Assembly: GCA_018436725.1 (NCBI GenBank)
Contig: JAHDKT010000022.1
Location: 62,001 to 126,000 of the forward strand
Direction: 5' to 3'
Length of the DNA stretch: 64,000 nt
Source: Synergistaceae bacterium
GTDB lineage: Bacteria > Synergistota > Synergistia > Synergistales > Aminobacteriaceae
Position 1 is the stretch's first letter, and each line of letters opens with the position of its first letter. The position numbers were made by a program, and so were the translations under genes. Shown piece after piece: positions 49,108 through 57,401 of the stretch. Under the pieces are notes generated by a model. The model was not told where the DNA came from, ran no database searches, and worked only from the letters and a program-made list of their open reading frames with translations.

Positions 49108-49691
49108 CAGTTCTCTCCTTCCGCAGCGCGTTCATAGAGAGCGAGGATGTTCCGCACGTACTTCTGCGTCTCGGCGAAGGGAGGAATCCCGCCGTAGGCA
49201 TCCACTCTTCCCGGCCCGGCGTTGTATGCCGCAAGCGCCTTCGTCAAGTCCCCATCGTATTTATCGGCCAGCTGCGAGAGGTATTTAATGCCGCCCTCCA
49301 GGTTCTGCACCGGATCGAACGGATCGTCTACACCGAGCATCTTCGCCGTTCCGGGCATAAGCTGCATAAGCCCCATCGCTCCCTTGTGCGATACGGCGTC
49401 CGTTCTTCCGCCCGATTCCATACGGATGACGGCCCGGACAAGCGCTTCGTCGACGCCGTATTCCCCCGCAAGACGGGAAATATGGTCTTCCCATCCTTCG
49501 GAAGATTCCGGTATTCGTACGCCTCCCCCCTTACCGTCGTGAGCGGGAGGCTTCGCCTCTTCACGGGCGAGAACATCGACGAACCGCTCCTGTTTTTCAG
49601 GCTTCGGCTCGTCCTGTTTCGGACGGATTCTTCGTTCGATCTCCTCGATCCGCCCCTGAACACGCACTATACCCGAGAGATTCGGTCTCAT
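49107..49691 (-). CDS. Flagellar-operon lytic transglycosylase (SLT domain)
   Basis: A 194-residue Slt70-type lytic transglycosylase. An N-terminal basic/Glu-rich segment (about 1-70) precedes the SLT domain (about 75-190). Catalytic Glu is in AVIRMESGG; SHKGAMGLMQLMPGTAKMLG, GIKYLSQLADKY and ALAAYNAGPGRVD are the family motifs. No signal peptide is visible, so export probably goes through the flagellar type III gate or another route. It presumably opens peptidoglycan for the rod, replacing FlgJ. ATG at 49691 overlaps the fliJ stop. Confidence 0.88.
   Translation of the reverse strand: MRPNLSGIVRVQGRIEEIERRIRPKQDEPKPEKQERFVDVLAREEAKPPAHDGKGGGVRIPESSEGWEDHISRLAGEYGVDEALVRAVIRMESGGRTDAVSHKGAMGLMQLMPGTAKMLGVDDPFDPVQNLEGGIKYLSQLADKYDGDLTKALAAYNAGPGRVDAYGGIPPFAETQKYVRNILALYERAAEGEN
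49261..49287 (-). promoter_or_regulatory. Possible internal sigma-28 (FliA) promoter
   Basis: On the minus strand TAAATACC (49280-49287), 11 bases, then GCCGATAA (49261-49268). This equals the TAAA-N15-GCCGATAA consensus of FliA. It lies in the coding part of the transglycosylase, over a conserved protein motif (KYLSQLADKY), so coincidence is possible. It would drive motE-fliK-flgD-flgE2. Confidence 0.4.
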
Positions 49692-50143
49692 AGAAATTTC
49701 CTCCCTCGCGAGCCGTGACGAATCCCGGCCATATCGTCCATCTCGTTCTGTTCGTTCTTCTGCAGGTTCGTACGCCACTCCTCCACTATCGAGGTTATGT
49801 ACTTCTCCATGATCTGCACCTCTCGGTGCTTTTCCACAAGGCGAACCTCCGTGGCTTCTATGGCCTGACGAACATCGCAAAGGGAGGTGTCGCCGTCGCA
49901 GATATGCTTTTCTATGACGTCGATCGATTTTCGCTGGAACCACATCTCCTGGGGGGTGCAGAGCATGCCCTGCTGCATGCCGAACGAAACGAGCGCCCGC
50001 TCCTTTTCGGAACGAAGAGTGTCGAGGTGCGAAAGAAGCTGCTCCTCTTCGTTTTTTTGGTCGGCAAGAAGGATTTGCTCCTCCTCGCGGCCTTTGACCC
50101 GCGTCTTCAGTATCCTTTCGAATCTGTCCACTTTTTCCTTCAT
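49688..50143 (-). CDS. fliJ: Flagellar FliJ-like protein
   Basis: A 151-residue, almost wholly helical coiled-coil protein. The start KEKVDRFERILKTRVKGREE matches the FliJ N-terminus. FliJ acts as chaperone and as the stalk that links the FliI ATPase to FlhA. ATG 50143 with a GGAGG site was preferred to the ATG at 50188. It lies between fliI and the transglycosylase, and its C-terminus is basic. Confidence 0.85.
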   Translation of the reverse strand: MKEKVDRFERILKTRVKGREEEQILLADQKNEEEQLLSHLDTLRSEKERALVSFGMQQGMLCTPQEMWFQRKSIDVIEKHICDGDTSLCDVRQAIEATEVRLVEKHREVQIMEKYITSIVEEWRTNLQKNEQNEMDDMAGIRHGSRGRKFL

Positions 50144-50217
50144 GGCGCCCTCCGGGAAACTATCATATCTCTTAAAGTGTTTCGGCATTCAACGCGGTGC
50201 ACTTGATTCCTCCGGCA

Positions 50218-51546
50218 TTACGGCACGAGGTTCTTCAGCTCCTGTTCCATGACGTCGAACGCGACATGCTCCCCTACGGGCTGCCGAAGAAAGCTCCTGG
50301 CCTTCTGGAGATGCGCTATCGCCCAGTCCACTCTGGGATTGCTGCCGCTTTTGTAGGCGCCGATGCTGATCAGGTCTTCCGCTTCGGCGTACACCGCCAG
50401 CAGCTCGCGGACGCGCCCCGCGGCCATGAGATGCTCCTCGTCGACGATGGAGGGCATGACGCGGCTGACGCTTTCCAAGACGTCCACCGAGGGGTAGAAG
50501 TTTCGCGCCGCTATCTTCCTCGAGAGGACGACGTGTCCGTCGAGAACACCGCGGACCGTGTCGGCCACCGGTTCGTTCATGTCGTCCCCTTCGACGAGCA
50601 CGGTGTAGACCCCGGTGATGCTTCCCTTCTCACCAGCGCCCGCTCTTTCGAGAAGACGCGGGAGAAGCTCGAATACTGAAGGGGTGTACCCCCGCGTCGT
50701 GGGAGGCTCTCCCACCGCAAGTCCGACCTCGCGCTGCGCCCGCGCCACGCGGGTGACGGAGTCCATCATCAGGAGGACGTTCTTCCCGCAGTCGCGGAAA
50801 TACTCGGCGATCGCCGTTGCGGTGAGGGCTGCTTTCAGACGAATGAGCGGAGGTTGGTCGGATGTGGCGATGACGAGCACCGAGCGCTTCCGTCCTTCTT
50901 CTCCGAGGTCCCGGTCGAGAAACTCGCGCACCTCCCGCCCTCGTTCGCCGACGAGTGCGATTACGTTGATATCGGCTTCGGTATAGCGCGCCATCATCGC
51001 GAGGAGCGTGCTCTTGCCCACTCCGGAGCCCGCGAAGATGCCGATGCGCTGCCCCGTTCCCAGCGTGAGCATGCCGTCGATAACCTTGACCCCTACCGGG
51101 AGCGGCGAGGAGATCATTTTCCGGCGCAACGGGTGAGGAGGATCGGCGTAGAGCGGGTAGAAGTCGGAGGCCGCGATCGGTCCCTTGTCGTCGAGAGGGT
51201 TGCCGAGACCGTCGAGCACGCGCCCTAAAAGCGCTTGCCCGACGCGGACGCCGAGCGGCCGTTCCATGGAGAGCACGTCGCACCCCGGCCCGACCTCCTT
51301 GAGATTGCCGAGAGGCATCAGGAGTACCCTGTCCCCCCTGAAACCCACGACTTCGGCGGAAAGCGACGAATCGTTGTTCCTATATCGTATGGAGCAGAGA
51401 TCGCCCACCCGGACGTCGGGCCCTTGAGATTCGGCCACAAGGCCTACGACTTGGACGATGCGCCCGTTGATTCGGGTGAGTTGAACGCCCTCCAGCCGGT
51501 GTTCGAGTATCCGGAGCAGTTCGTCGTCAGCCGTTATCGTCGTCAT
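50218..51546 (-). CDS. fliI: Flagellar export ATPase FliI
   Basis: A 442-residue F1-beta-like hexameric ATPase of the flagellar export apparatus. Walker A is GSGVGKST (about 169-176), with VALVGERGREVREFLDRDLG and LLMMDSVTRVARAQREVGLA (Walker B) downstream. N-terminal beta-barrel domain and C-terminal helical domain are complete. ATG 51546 lies within the 3' end of fliH. Confidence 0.96.
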   Translation of the reverse strand: MTTITADDELLRILEHRLEGVQLTRINGRIVQVVGLVAESQGPDVRVGDLCSIRYRNNDSSLSAEVVGFRGDRVLLMPLGNLKEVGPGCDVLSMERPLGVRVGQALLGRVLDGLGNPLDDKGPIAASDFYPLYADPPHPLRRKMISSPLPVGVKVIDGMLTLGTGQRIGIFAGSGVGKSTLLAMMARYTEADINVIALVGERGREVREFLDRDLGEEGRKRSVLVIATSDQPPLIRLKAALTATAIAEYFRDCGKNVLLMMDSVTRVARAQREVGLAVGEPPTTRGYTPSVFELLPRLLERAGAGEKGSITGVYTVLVEGDDMNEPVADTVRGVLDGHVVLSRKIAARNFYPSVDVLESVSRVMPSIVDEEHLMAAGRVRELLAVYAEAEDLISIGAYKSGSNPRVDWAIAHLQKARSFLRQPVGEHVAFDVMEQELKNLVP

Positions 51547-52417
51547 TTTTCCGCCCTTCGATGAAGAGATGCTCTATCTCCGTGTGGATCTGCTCGAGCT
51601 GCGTCCTCCATCTGGCGTCGTAGATGCCGAGGTTCGTCTCGACGATGCAGCTCCCCTTCTCCACATTGGCGTCGGAGATGAACTCGAGGTGCTTGACTCC
51701 TCGAAGCAGATCGCCGAAGACGTCTCTCCGCTCGGCGGTCCGTTCGACGTCCTCGGGGTTCAAGTAGACGAGAATGCGGTCCCGGTCGCTGAGACGTTCA
51801 AGAAGGCTGCGCAGAACCGGGAGGACCGCGCCTTCGGAGATCTCGGCCTCGCGATGGAGCATTCGGGAGAGCATCAGCTCCCAGAGCCGGATAAGGCGAG
51901 GCATGGCAAGGGCGGCAAGCTCGTCGGTCCTCGATGCGAGAGAAGCGTGGACATGTTCGAGCAGGGATACCAGCGAGGCGACGTTCTTTTCGTATTCCTG
52001 GGCGATTTCACGCCGCGCCTCCTCCAGACCCTCGGAGTACCCGGCTTCTCTTCCCTCCGCCGCGCCTTCGGCCGCCGCCTTCGCGCGCAGAGATTCATAC
52101 TCGGCCTTCTGCATCGCCTGCATCTCCTGACGTTCGGCTGCAAGGCGATCCTTTTCTTTCGCGAGTTCCTTCTCGGACAGCGCGGCACGGGCCGCAAGAT
52201 CCCGATTTTCCCGGCGAACATCCTCGAGAGAGGCTGAAAGGCGCTCTATCTCGTCTTGAAGCTCCCGGAGTTCGTTCGACTCCCTCGAGGAGGAGGGGAC
52301 AGATGGAACGCGTTCCTCCCGTTCTTCCTCCTCGGCGGAAGGAGCGGTCCCCACCCTCACGACTTCGGGAAGGAGGCGAACCGCACGAATAACGTTCGTC
52401 CTGGGGAACTTAGACAA
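51527..52417 (-). CDS. fliH: Flagellar export regulator FliH
   Basis: A 296-residue protein that binds and regulates FliI, like the peripheral stalk of ATP synthases. A long Glu/Arg-rich coiled coil (about 45-155), with a GAAEGREAGYSEGLEEA stretch resembling the GxxxG-type repeats of FliH, precedes a globular C-terminal domain (about 170-290: LNPEDVER, IETNLGIYDARWRTQL type). It starts at TTG 52417 with an AGGA site. Overlaps fliG by 8 bases. Confidence 0.9.
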   Translation of the reverse strand: MSKFPRTNVIRAVRLLPEVVRVGTAPSAEEEEREERVPSVPSSSRESNELRELQDEIERLSASLEDVRRENRDLAARAALSEKELAKEKDRLAAERQEMQAMQKAEYESLRAKAAAEGAAEGREAGYSEGLEEARREIAQEYEKNVASLVSLLEHVHASLASRTDELAALAMPRLIRLWELMLSRMLHREAEISEGAVLPVLRSLLERLSDRDRILVYLNPEDVERTAERRDVFGDLLRGVKHLEFISDANVEKGSCIVETNLGIYDARWRTQLEQIHTEIEHLFIEGRKNDDDNG

Positions 52418-53426
52418 CCAGATCTTCCTCTCCGCCGCGGGAGATCACGATCTCGCCGACATCCTCAAGGGCGCGAATGACGTTGACGACCTTCTGCTGC
52501 GACTCTTCGACGTCCTTGACGCGTACCGGTCCCATGTAGTCCATGTCCTCTTTGAGCATCTCGGATGCGCGTTTGGACATGTTTTTGAAGAACTTGGCGC
52601 GAAGCTCCTCCGTGGCCCCCTTGAGGGCGAGGGAGAGTTCCTTCATTTCTACCTCGCGGAGGACGCGCTGGAGCGAACGGTCGTCGAGCTTGATGATGTC
52701 CTCGAAGACGAAGAGCCGCCGCTTGATCTCCTCCGCCAGTTCCGGGTCGTTCTCTTCCAGGTGCTCCATGATGTTCCGTTCCGTGGCGCGGTCGGCGTTG
52801 TTGATGATGTTGACGATGGCGTCGATGCCTCCGGCGAGCGTGAAGTCCTGCCCCATGACCGTGCTGAGCTTTCTTTCGAGCACTCTTTCCACCTCCCGAA
52901 GCACCTCCGGAGTGATTCTGTCCATCCGGGCGATGCGTTTGGCCACCTCCGCCTGCATCGTGGCGGGAAGGCCGCCGATGATCGAGGCCGCCTGGGCGGG
53001 TTCAAGATAGGACATGATGAGCGCGATCGTCTGCGGGTGTTCTCCTTGAATGAAGCCGAGCACCTGCTGTGCGTCCGTGTGGCGCATGAAGTCGAACGGG
53101 CGGACCTGAAGGCTTGCCGTGATCCGCGTAAGCAGGTTGTGCGCCCGTTCCGGGCCGAGAGCGCGCTCCAGGATGTCTCTGGCGTAATCCACGCCGCCGC
53201 GCGCCATGTACTCTCTGGCGAGAAGCACTTCCTGAGCGTCCTTCAGCACGGCGAGGCGCATCTCGGGCGTCACCTTCCGCAGATTCGCGATTTCCAGGGT
53301 GACGATTTCGATCGTCGTATCGTCCATCTTCTTGTAGACTTCCGCTGCGATCTCGTTCCCCAGGGCAACCATGAGAATGGCGATCTTCTCCTTGCCCGAC
53401 ATCCCCTTGCTTCCGGCTTTTGCCAT
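52410..53426 (-). CDS. fliG: Flagellar motor switch protein FliG
   Basis: A 338-residue rotor protein. The N-terminal domain binds FliF; the middle domain (about 110-190) has the EHPQTIAL motif that binds FliM; the C-terminal domain (about 200-335) carries the charged torque helix (DDRSLQRVLREVEMKELSLALKG, in parts) facing MotA. ATG 53426 has a GGGGGAG site. Nothing unusual. Confidence 0.96.
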   Translation of the reverse strand: MAKAGSKGMSGKEKIAILMVALGNEIAAEVYKKMDDTTIEIVTLEIANLRKVTPEMRLAVLKDAQEVLLAREYMARGGVDYARDILERALGPERAHNLLTRITASLQVRPFDFMRHTDAQQVLGFIQGEHPQTIALIMSYLEPAQAASIIGGLPATMQAEVAKRIARMDRITPEVLREVERVLERKLSTVMGQDFTLAGGIDAIVNIINNADRATERNIMEHLEENDPELAEEIKRRLFVFEDIIKLDDRSLQRVLREVEMKELSLALKGATEELRAKFFKNMSKRASEMLKEDMDYMGPVRVKDVEESQQKVVNVIRALEDVGEIVISRGGEEDLVV

Positions 53427-53447
53427 GGTCTCGTCTCCCCCCCGTCT

Positions 53448-55013
53448 CTACTCTTCCGAGAGCCAATCCTGAACCAGGTTGGCTATCTCTTCGGGCTTGC
53501 TTCTCGCATATGCGCGAAGTTGCTCTTCCAGAACGGCAAGCTCGCCTTGCGCCTCAAGAAGTTCAGGAGATGAAAGAAGTTCCTGGATGGAAGGGATCCG
53601 TTTCTGTTCCTGGGAGGGGAGCGCAGCCTGGCGGAGCTTCCGTCGTCGCATCCAGACGACGCCCGCAAGCGCCGCGGCAACCAGAAGAATCGCTCCGGCG
53701 ACAAGGGCGATGATGAGCTGCAAGCGCCGCTCCGCCGCAAGTTGATCGGCGAGCGTATCCGCAAATGTCGTGGAGAAACGCATCGCGTTGATCACAAGCT
53801 GGTCCCCTCGGGCCTCGCTCAGTCCGATCGCGGGAGCGACGAGCGCCCGCAGCTCCCCGATTCGCTCCGGCTCCAACTCCCCGTCCACGAGTACCGACGC
53901 GGAGAGTCGCTGAATGGCGCCCGGAGTGACGACCTGTTGCGTTTCCCGCGTTGTAATTTCGTAGTTGTTCGTGGTCTCGGTCTTGGCGTACTCCGTATCG
54001 CCGGCCTGCTGCTGGGCGAGGGCGTACCCCGGAATGTTGGTGGTGGTTCCCGGCGCGCCGCCGATCGGGCCGCCCGTTCCGGTGTAGGTCTCCTCCATCT
54101 GCTGCTGGCTTCGGATGACGCCCCTGCCCGTCTCTCCCGGTATGTACTCCTTCGTCGCGCTGGTTCGCCGGTCGAAATCGAGGTCGACCTTCACCCGGAC
54201 AACGACTTTCCCCGGGCCGAAAACGCGTTCGAGCATTATGCGGACCTTGTTCTCCAGCTCCCGTTCCTGCTGGCGCTCAAGCTCCCTCTGAACGGAGGAC
54301 ACCGTGCGACCGTCGCCGGAGCCGGAGTAGATGAACAGCTCCTGGTCCAGCAGGTCGGAGAGAACCTTGCCGCTTGTATCCACAACGGTGATGTTCTCGG
54401 GAAGAAGTCCCTGCACCGCGTGGGAGACCAAATGGACGATCGACTTCACATGATCGGGGCCGATCTGCATCCCGGTGCGCAGACGTATAAGGACGGATGC
54501 GGTAGAGGGCTGCTGCTGTTCGAGGAAGAGACGCTGCTCCGGGATGACGATATTCACCTTGGCGAAATCGACCGCGTCGATCTGGCGGATAGTGCGTTCA
54601 AGCTCCCCTTCGAGCGCTCTGATATAGGTGATCTTCTGCTGAAATTCGCTCAACCCCATCTTCGCCGTGTCGAAGATCTCGTACCCGACGCTTCCGCCCT
54701 TTGGAAGCCCTCCCTGGGCGAGACTCAGGCGAGTCTCGTAGACCTGGTCGCGCGGGACGAGGATGGCATTTGCGGCGGGATCCAGGCGGTAATCGACCTT
54801 GTTCTCGCGAAGCCAGGCGACGATGGCCGACTGATCTTCGACCTCGAGGGCCGAAAAGAGCGGTTCGTAGGCGGGACGTCCGGCCCAGTAGGCTCCGAGA
54901 ATCAAAGCAAGCATGACAAGCGCCGACGCTCCCGCTATGGAGAATCTCTGCCACGGTTTAAGGGACGACCAGAAGAGGCCGCCCCGTGAAAGCGCTTGTC
55001 GCAACCAGTTCAT
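53448..55013 (-). CDS. fliF: Flagellar MS-ring protein FliF
   Basis: A 521-residue MS-ring protein with two membrane segments (about 25-47 and 430-452). Ring-building domains occupy the periplasmic part, with YRALEGELERTIRQID-like and VNIVIPEQRLFL segments. The C-terminal cytoplasmic tail (about 490-521: LEEQLRAYARSKPEEIANLVQDWLSEE, in parts) binds FliG. ATG 55013. Confidence 0.96.
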   Translation of the reverse strand: MNWLRQALSRGGLFWSSLKPWQRFSIAGASALVMLALILGAYWAGRPAYEPLFSALEVEDQSAIVAWLRENKVDYRLDPAANAILVPRDQVYETRLSLAQGGLPKGGSVGYEIFDTAKMGLSEFQQKITYIRALEGELERTIRQIDAVDFAKVNIVIPEQRLFLEQQQPSTASVLIRLRTGMQIGPDHVKSIVHLVSHAVQGLLPENITVVDTSGKVLSDLLDQELFIYSGSGDGRTVSSVQRELERQQERELENKVRIMLERVFGPGKVVVRVKVDLDFDRRTSATKEYIPGETGRGVIRSQQQMEETYTGTGGPIGGAPGTTTNIPGYALAQQQAGDTEYAKTETTNNYEITTRETQQVVTPGAIQRLSASVLVDGELEPERIGELRALVAPAIGLSEARGDQLVINAMRFSTTFADTLADQLAAERRLQLIIALVAGAILLVAAALAGVVWMRRRKLRQAALPSQEQKRIPSIQELLSSPELLEAQGELAVLEEQLRAYARSKPEEIANLVQDWLSEE

Positions 55014-55023
55014 CGGCTAGTTC

Positions 55024-55344
55024 CTAGACCGACATGCGTCCAAGCTGCTGGTATGCGTCGACGAGCTTGTTCCGAACCTCGGTGATCAGGCGCAGGGCGA
55101 ACTCGGCCCGTTGCGCGGAGAGGACGACCTCGGAGATATCCTCGACGTCGCCCGTGGCCAGCTTGTTGACCATTTTGTCCGAATCCTGTTGAAGGTCGTT
55201 CACTCTTTTCATGGAACTCTCCAGCAGGTCTTCAAACGAGAGTCCCGTACCGCGGGGCACGTCCGCCTTTTCCGAGACGGAGGGCGCTGCCTGACGGTAT
55301 TGGGTCTGCGCCATCTTCATTAAATCGAGCTTCAAGCTGTCCAC
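55024..55344 (-). CDS. fliE: Flagellar hook-basal body adaptor FliE
   Basis: A 106-residue protein joining the MS ring to the rod. The C-terminal two thirds carry the family pattern SFEDLLESSMKRVNDLQQDSD and then LATGDVEDISEVVLSAQRAE, ending with VDAYQQLGRMSV. GTG 55344 has GGAGG 8 bases upstream. It is the first gene after an intrinsic terminator and a predicted promoter. Confidence 0.92.
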   Translation of the reverse strand: MDSLKLDLMKMAQTQYRQAAPSVSEKADVPRGTGLSFEDLLESSMKRVNDLQQDSDKMVNKLATGDVEDISEVVLSAQRAEFALRLITEVRNKLVDAYQQLGRMSV

Positions 55345-55385
55345 TTGAATCTCCTCCTCTTCGTCGTGAGAGTGACTTAGCAAGT

Positions 55386-55415
55386 ATTTTATCACAACGC
55401 GCAAGTTTATAACAA
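55386..55415 (-). promoter_or_regulatory. Predicted promoter of fliE and following genes
   Basis: On the minus strand TTGTTA (55410-55415) and TAAAAT (55386-55391) are 18 bases apart, and the -10 box is preceded by TGA, giving an extended -10 (TGnTAAAAT). The -35 box overlaps the T tract of the terminator just upstream. It points to fliE 42 bases downstream. Confidence 0.55.
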
Positions 55416-55443
55416 AAAAGGGAGGCCAATGAGTGCGCCTCCC
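55411..55443 (-). terminator. Intrinsic terminator after flgC
   Basis: On the minus strand GGGAGGC and GCCTCCC form a 7-bp stem with a 10-base loop, followed by TTTTTTGTT. It lies 78 bases after the flgC stop and separates flgBC from fliE. Confidence 0.8.
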
Positions 55444-55520
55444 GCTTCCTTCTCTATGAGACCTGGGACCCATTCAAAAAGGGGATATGGATTCCTCTCC
55501 GAGGGTTTGAACAAAAAACA

Positions 55521-55946
55521 TCAACCACGCATGATTTCGAGGGCGCCCGACCACATATTCCTCGCCGCATCAGCCACCGCAAGGTTGGCCTCGTAGGCCC
55601 TGCTGGCGACGAGCATATCGGTCATCTCCCGGACGACGTTCACATTCGGGAAGGCGACGTAGCCATCCACGTCGGCGTCGGGATGCTCCGGCTGATAGGC
55701 CAACCGCGGGGGCGTATCGTCGTGCGCGATCTCGGTCACCCGCACGCCGCCTATATCCTCGTATCCTCCGATCGTCTTGTCGAGCATCTCCGCGAAGACC
55801 GGAACCCGTCGTTTATAGGGACCTCCCTCGGGAGTCCTGGTAGTATTGACGTTGGCGAGGTTCGACGAGATGGCGTCCATCCATAGCCGATGCGCTGTGA
55901 GCGCGCTTCCGGAAACATCGATGGAACGGAACATTCTCATGGTCAT
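55521..55946 (-). CDS. flgC: Flagellar basal-body rod protein FlgC
   Basis: A 141-residue proximal rod protein. The N-terminal SIDVSGSALTAHRLWMDAISSNLANVNT segment (in parts) and the C-terminal NVVREMTDMLVASRAYEANL helix are family motifs. Its ATG overlaps the flgB stop (ATGA). Length is standard. Confidence 0.95.
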   Translation of the reverse strand: MTMRMFRSIDVSGSALTAHRLWMDAISSNLANVNTTRTPEGGPYKRRVPVFAEMLDKTIGGYEDIGGVRVTEIAHDDTPPRLAYQPEHPDADVDGYVAFPNVNVVREMTDMLVASRAYEANLAVADAARNMWSGALEIMRG

Positions 55947-56344
55947 CGACCTCCTATGACAAGACGGTAGAGCGAACTCTTCTTCGCGACGAAGCGGGAC
56001 ATGGCGTTGTAGGCCATTCGGGTCTGCGAGAGCACAGCCATCTCCCGTTCAGGGTCGACGTTGTTGCCGTCGAGGCGGAATTTCTCATCGAAAATCTTCA
56101 TTTCCTGCGGTACGACGCCGCTGACGGCCATAGGCCCCGAAGGGATGTGCCCCTCGTCGGTCACCTTCATCGGAAGGCGGCGAGGACCGTCGACGAGATC
56201 GCGGAGCTGGTCTTCGAAGGAGACGTTGCGTCTGGCGTACTCGGGGGTGCTGGCGTTGGCGACGTTGCGCGAAGTTGCTTCGAATCGCTTCGACAGCCCC
56301 TCCATCGTCTTTTCCATTACCTTCCAATTGAAATCTCCCATCAT
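55943..56344 (-). CDS. flgB: Flagellar basal-body rod protein FlgB
   Basis: A 133-residue proximal rod protein, the first gene of the fla/che cluster after codY. The ATSRNVANASTPEYARRNVSFE segment (in parts) and the C-terminal coiled helix (REMAVLSQTRMAYNAMSRFV) are family motifs. Two consecutive ATG codons start it; 56344 is given. Confidence 0.94.
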   Translation of the reverse strand: MMGDFNWKVMEKTMEGLSKRFEATSRNVANASTPEYARRNVSFEDQLRDLVDGPRRLPMKVTDEGHIPSGPMAVSGVVPQEMKIFDEKFRLDGNNVDPEREMAVLSQTRMAYNAMSRFVAKKSSLYRLVIGGR

Positions 56345-56381
56345 GGCCGTGCGTACCCCCTCGAAAGATTCTCTTTTCAGT

Positions 56382-56402
56382 TTCGGCGCTGCGGACGCCG
56401 AA
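56382..56402 (-). other. 7-bp hairpin in the codY-flgB spacer
   Basis: TTCGGCG/CGCCGAA stem with loop of 7 bases in the leader of flgB. No T tract follows, so it is not a classical terminator. Confidence 0.5.
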
Positions 56403-56409
56403 CTTGAGC

Positions 56410-56439
56410 GGAAGCCGGCGACTTATGCCGCCGGCTTCC
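56410..56439 (-). other. 11-bp perfect hairpin in the codY-flgB spacer
   Basis: GGAAGCCGGCG and CGCCGGCTTCC form an 11-bp stem with an 8-base loop, 32 bases after the codY stop. There is no T tract. It may stabilise the codY mRNA 3' end or be a processing site. Confidence 0.6.
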
Positions 56440-56470
56440 GGGCGCTTCGCAAACGTACGCTGTTTCTCGG

Positions 56471-57331
56471 TTATTCGCCCTGGAGAACGCCGAGTTCCTC
56501 GACGAAGAGAGGGCTGAGCACCTTGATGAAGGTACCCTTCATTCCGAGGCTGCGGCTTTCGATGATCCCGGCGCTTTCAAGCTTGCGGAGCGCGTTGACG
56601 ATGACGCTGCGGGTGACGCCCACGCGATCTGCGACTTTGCTCGCGATGACGACGCCCTCGAAGGAGCCGAGTTCGGTGATGATGTGCTTCACGGACTCGA
56701 CCTCGGAGTAGGAGAGCGCGCGCATGGCCATCTGGACGATAAGGCGCTCCCGGGCGCGTTCTTCGATGTTCTTCGTCCTCTCATGGAGAATTTCGATGCC
56801 CACGAGCGTGGCGAGATATTCGGCAAGAACGAGGTCGCGCATGGAGAACTCGTCGAAGAAACGGACGAGGAGCAACGTGCCCAAACGCTCGGCGGCGCCG
56901 TATATAGGGATGTAGAGCATGTGCTTCTCGGGAGCGTTGCCGTTTTCATCGTCGAAAAGATAGCCGTCGGTCTCGCTGAGGATTGTCTCGCGGTGCTGGT
57001 TCATCTTCTCGACGAAGACCTCCGGCATAAATCCCTTCTCGAGGAAATTGGACACCTCTTCGGAGTGATACTCGGAAACCCAGGAGTGCCCGAGGATCTT
57101 GCCTTCCCGGTTGATGAGATAGACATTGGCGGTCGAGAACTCGCACAGCAGTTTCGCGAGCTTGTTGTAGTCGGGGCGGGTGCCCTCGCGGCGGCTCTGA
57201 AGCGCCCTGCCGACCTGGCGCGTCTTGTCGAGCAGATCCTTCAGTCCCGGCTCGTTGTCGATAACATGGGGGAGAGTCTCCGCTGCGTTCTGCTCACTTG
57301 CGATTTTGGTGTTTTTCTTTGCTGTAGCCAC
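56471..57331 (-). CDS. codY: Global transcription regulator CodY
   Basis: A 286-residue GTP/branched-chain amino acid-sensing repressor. The GAF domain (about 25-185) is followed by a winged helix-turn-helix (about 215-275) with the nearly invariant ASKVADRVGVTRSVIVNALR and SAGIIESRSLGMKGTFIKVL. The GTG at 57331 has AGGAGGG upstream. It has about 25 extra polar residues at the N-terminus compared with Bacillus CodY. Located between hslU and flgB as in Bacillus. It probably represses motility genes when amino acids are abundant. Confidence 0.95.
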   Translation of the reverse strand: MATAKKNTKIASEQNAAETLPHVIDNEPGLKDLLDKTRQVGRALQSRREGTRPDYNKLAKLLCEFSTANVYLINREGKILGHSWVSEYHSEEVSNFLEKGFMPEVFVEKMNQHRETILSETDGYLFDDENGNAPEKHMLYIPIYGAAERLGTLLLVRFFDEFSMRDLVLAEYLATLVGIEILHERTKNIEERARERLIVQMAMRALSYSEVESVKHIITELGSFEGVVIASKVADRVGVTRSVIVNALRKLESAGIIESRSLGMKGTFIKVLSPLFVEELGVLQGE

Positions 57332-57401
57332 TGTAAATCCCTCCTGATAGTGCATCCGCCGCTGCGGATGGTCGTTCTTCTCTATGTAGTGTTCGTGAAA
57401 A

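Noticed and set aside
57332-57401. A possible CodY box (GATTTTCACGAAC) before codY.
   Set aside because: Only about 8 of 15 positions fit the consensus AATTTTCWGAAAATT; not enough to call autoregulation.
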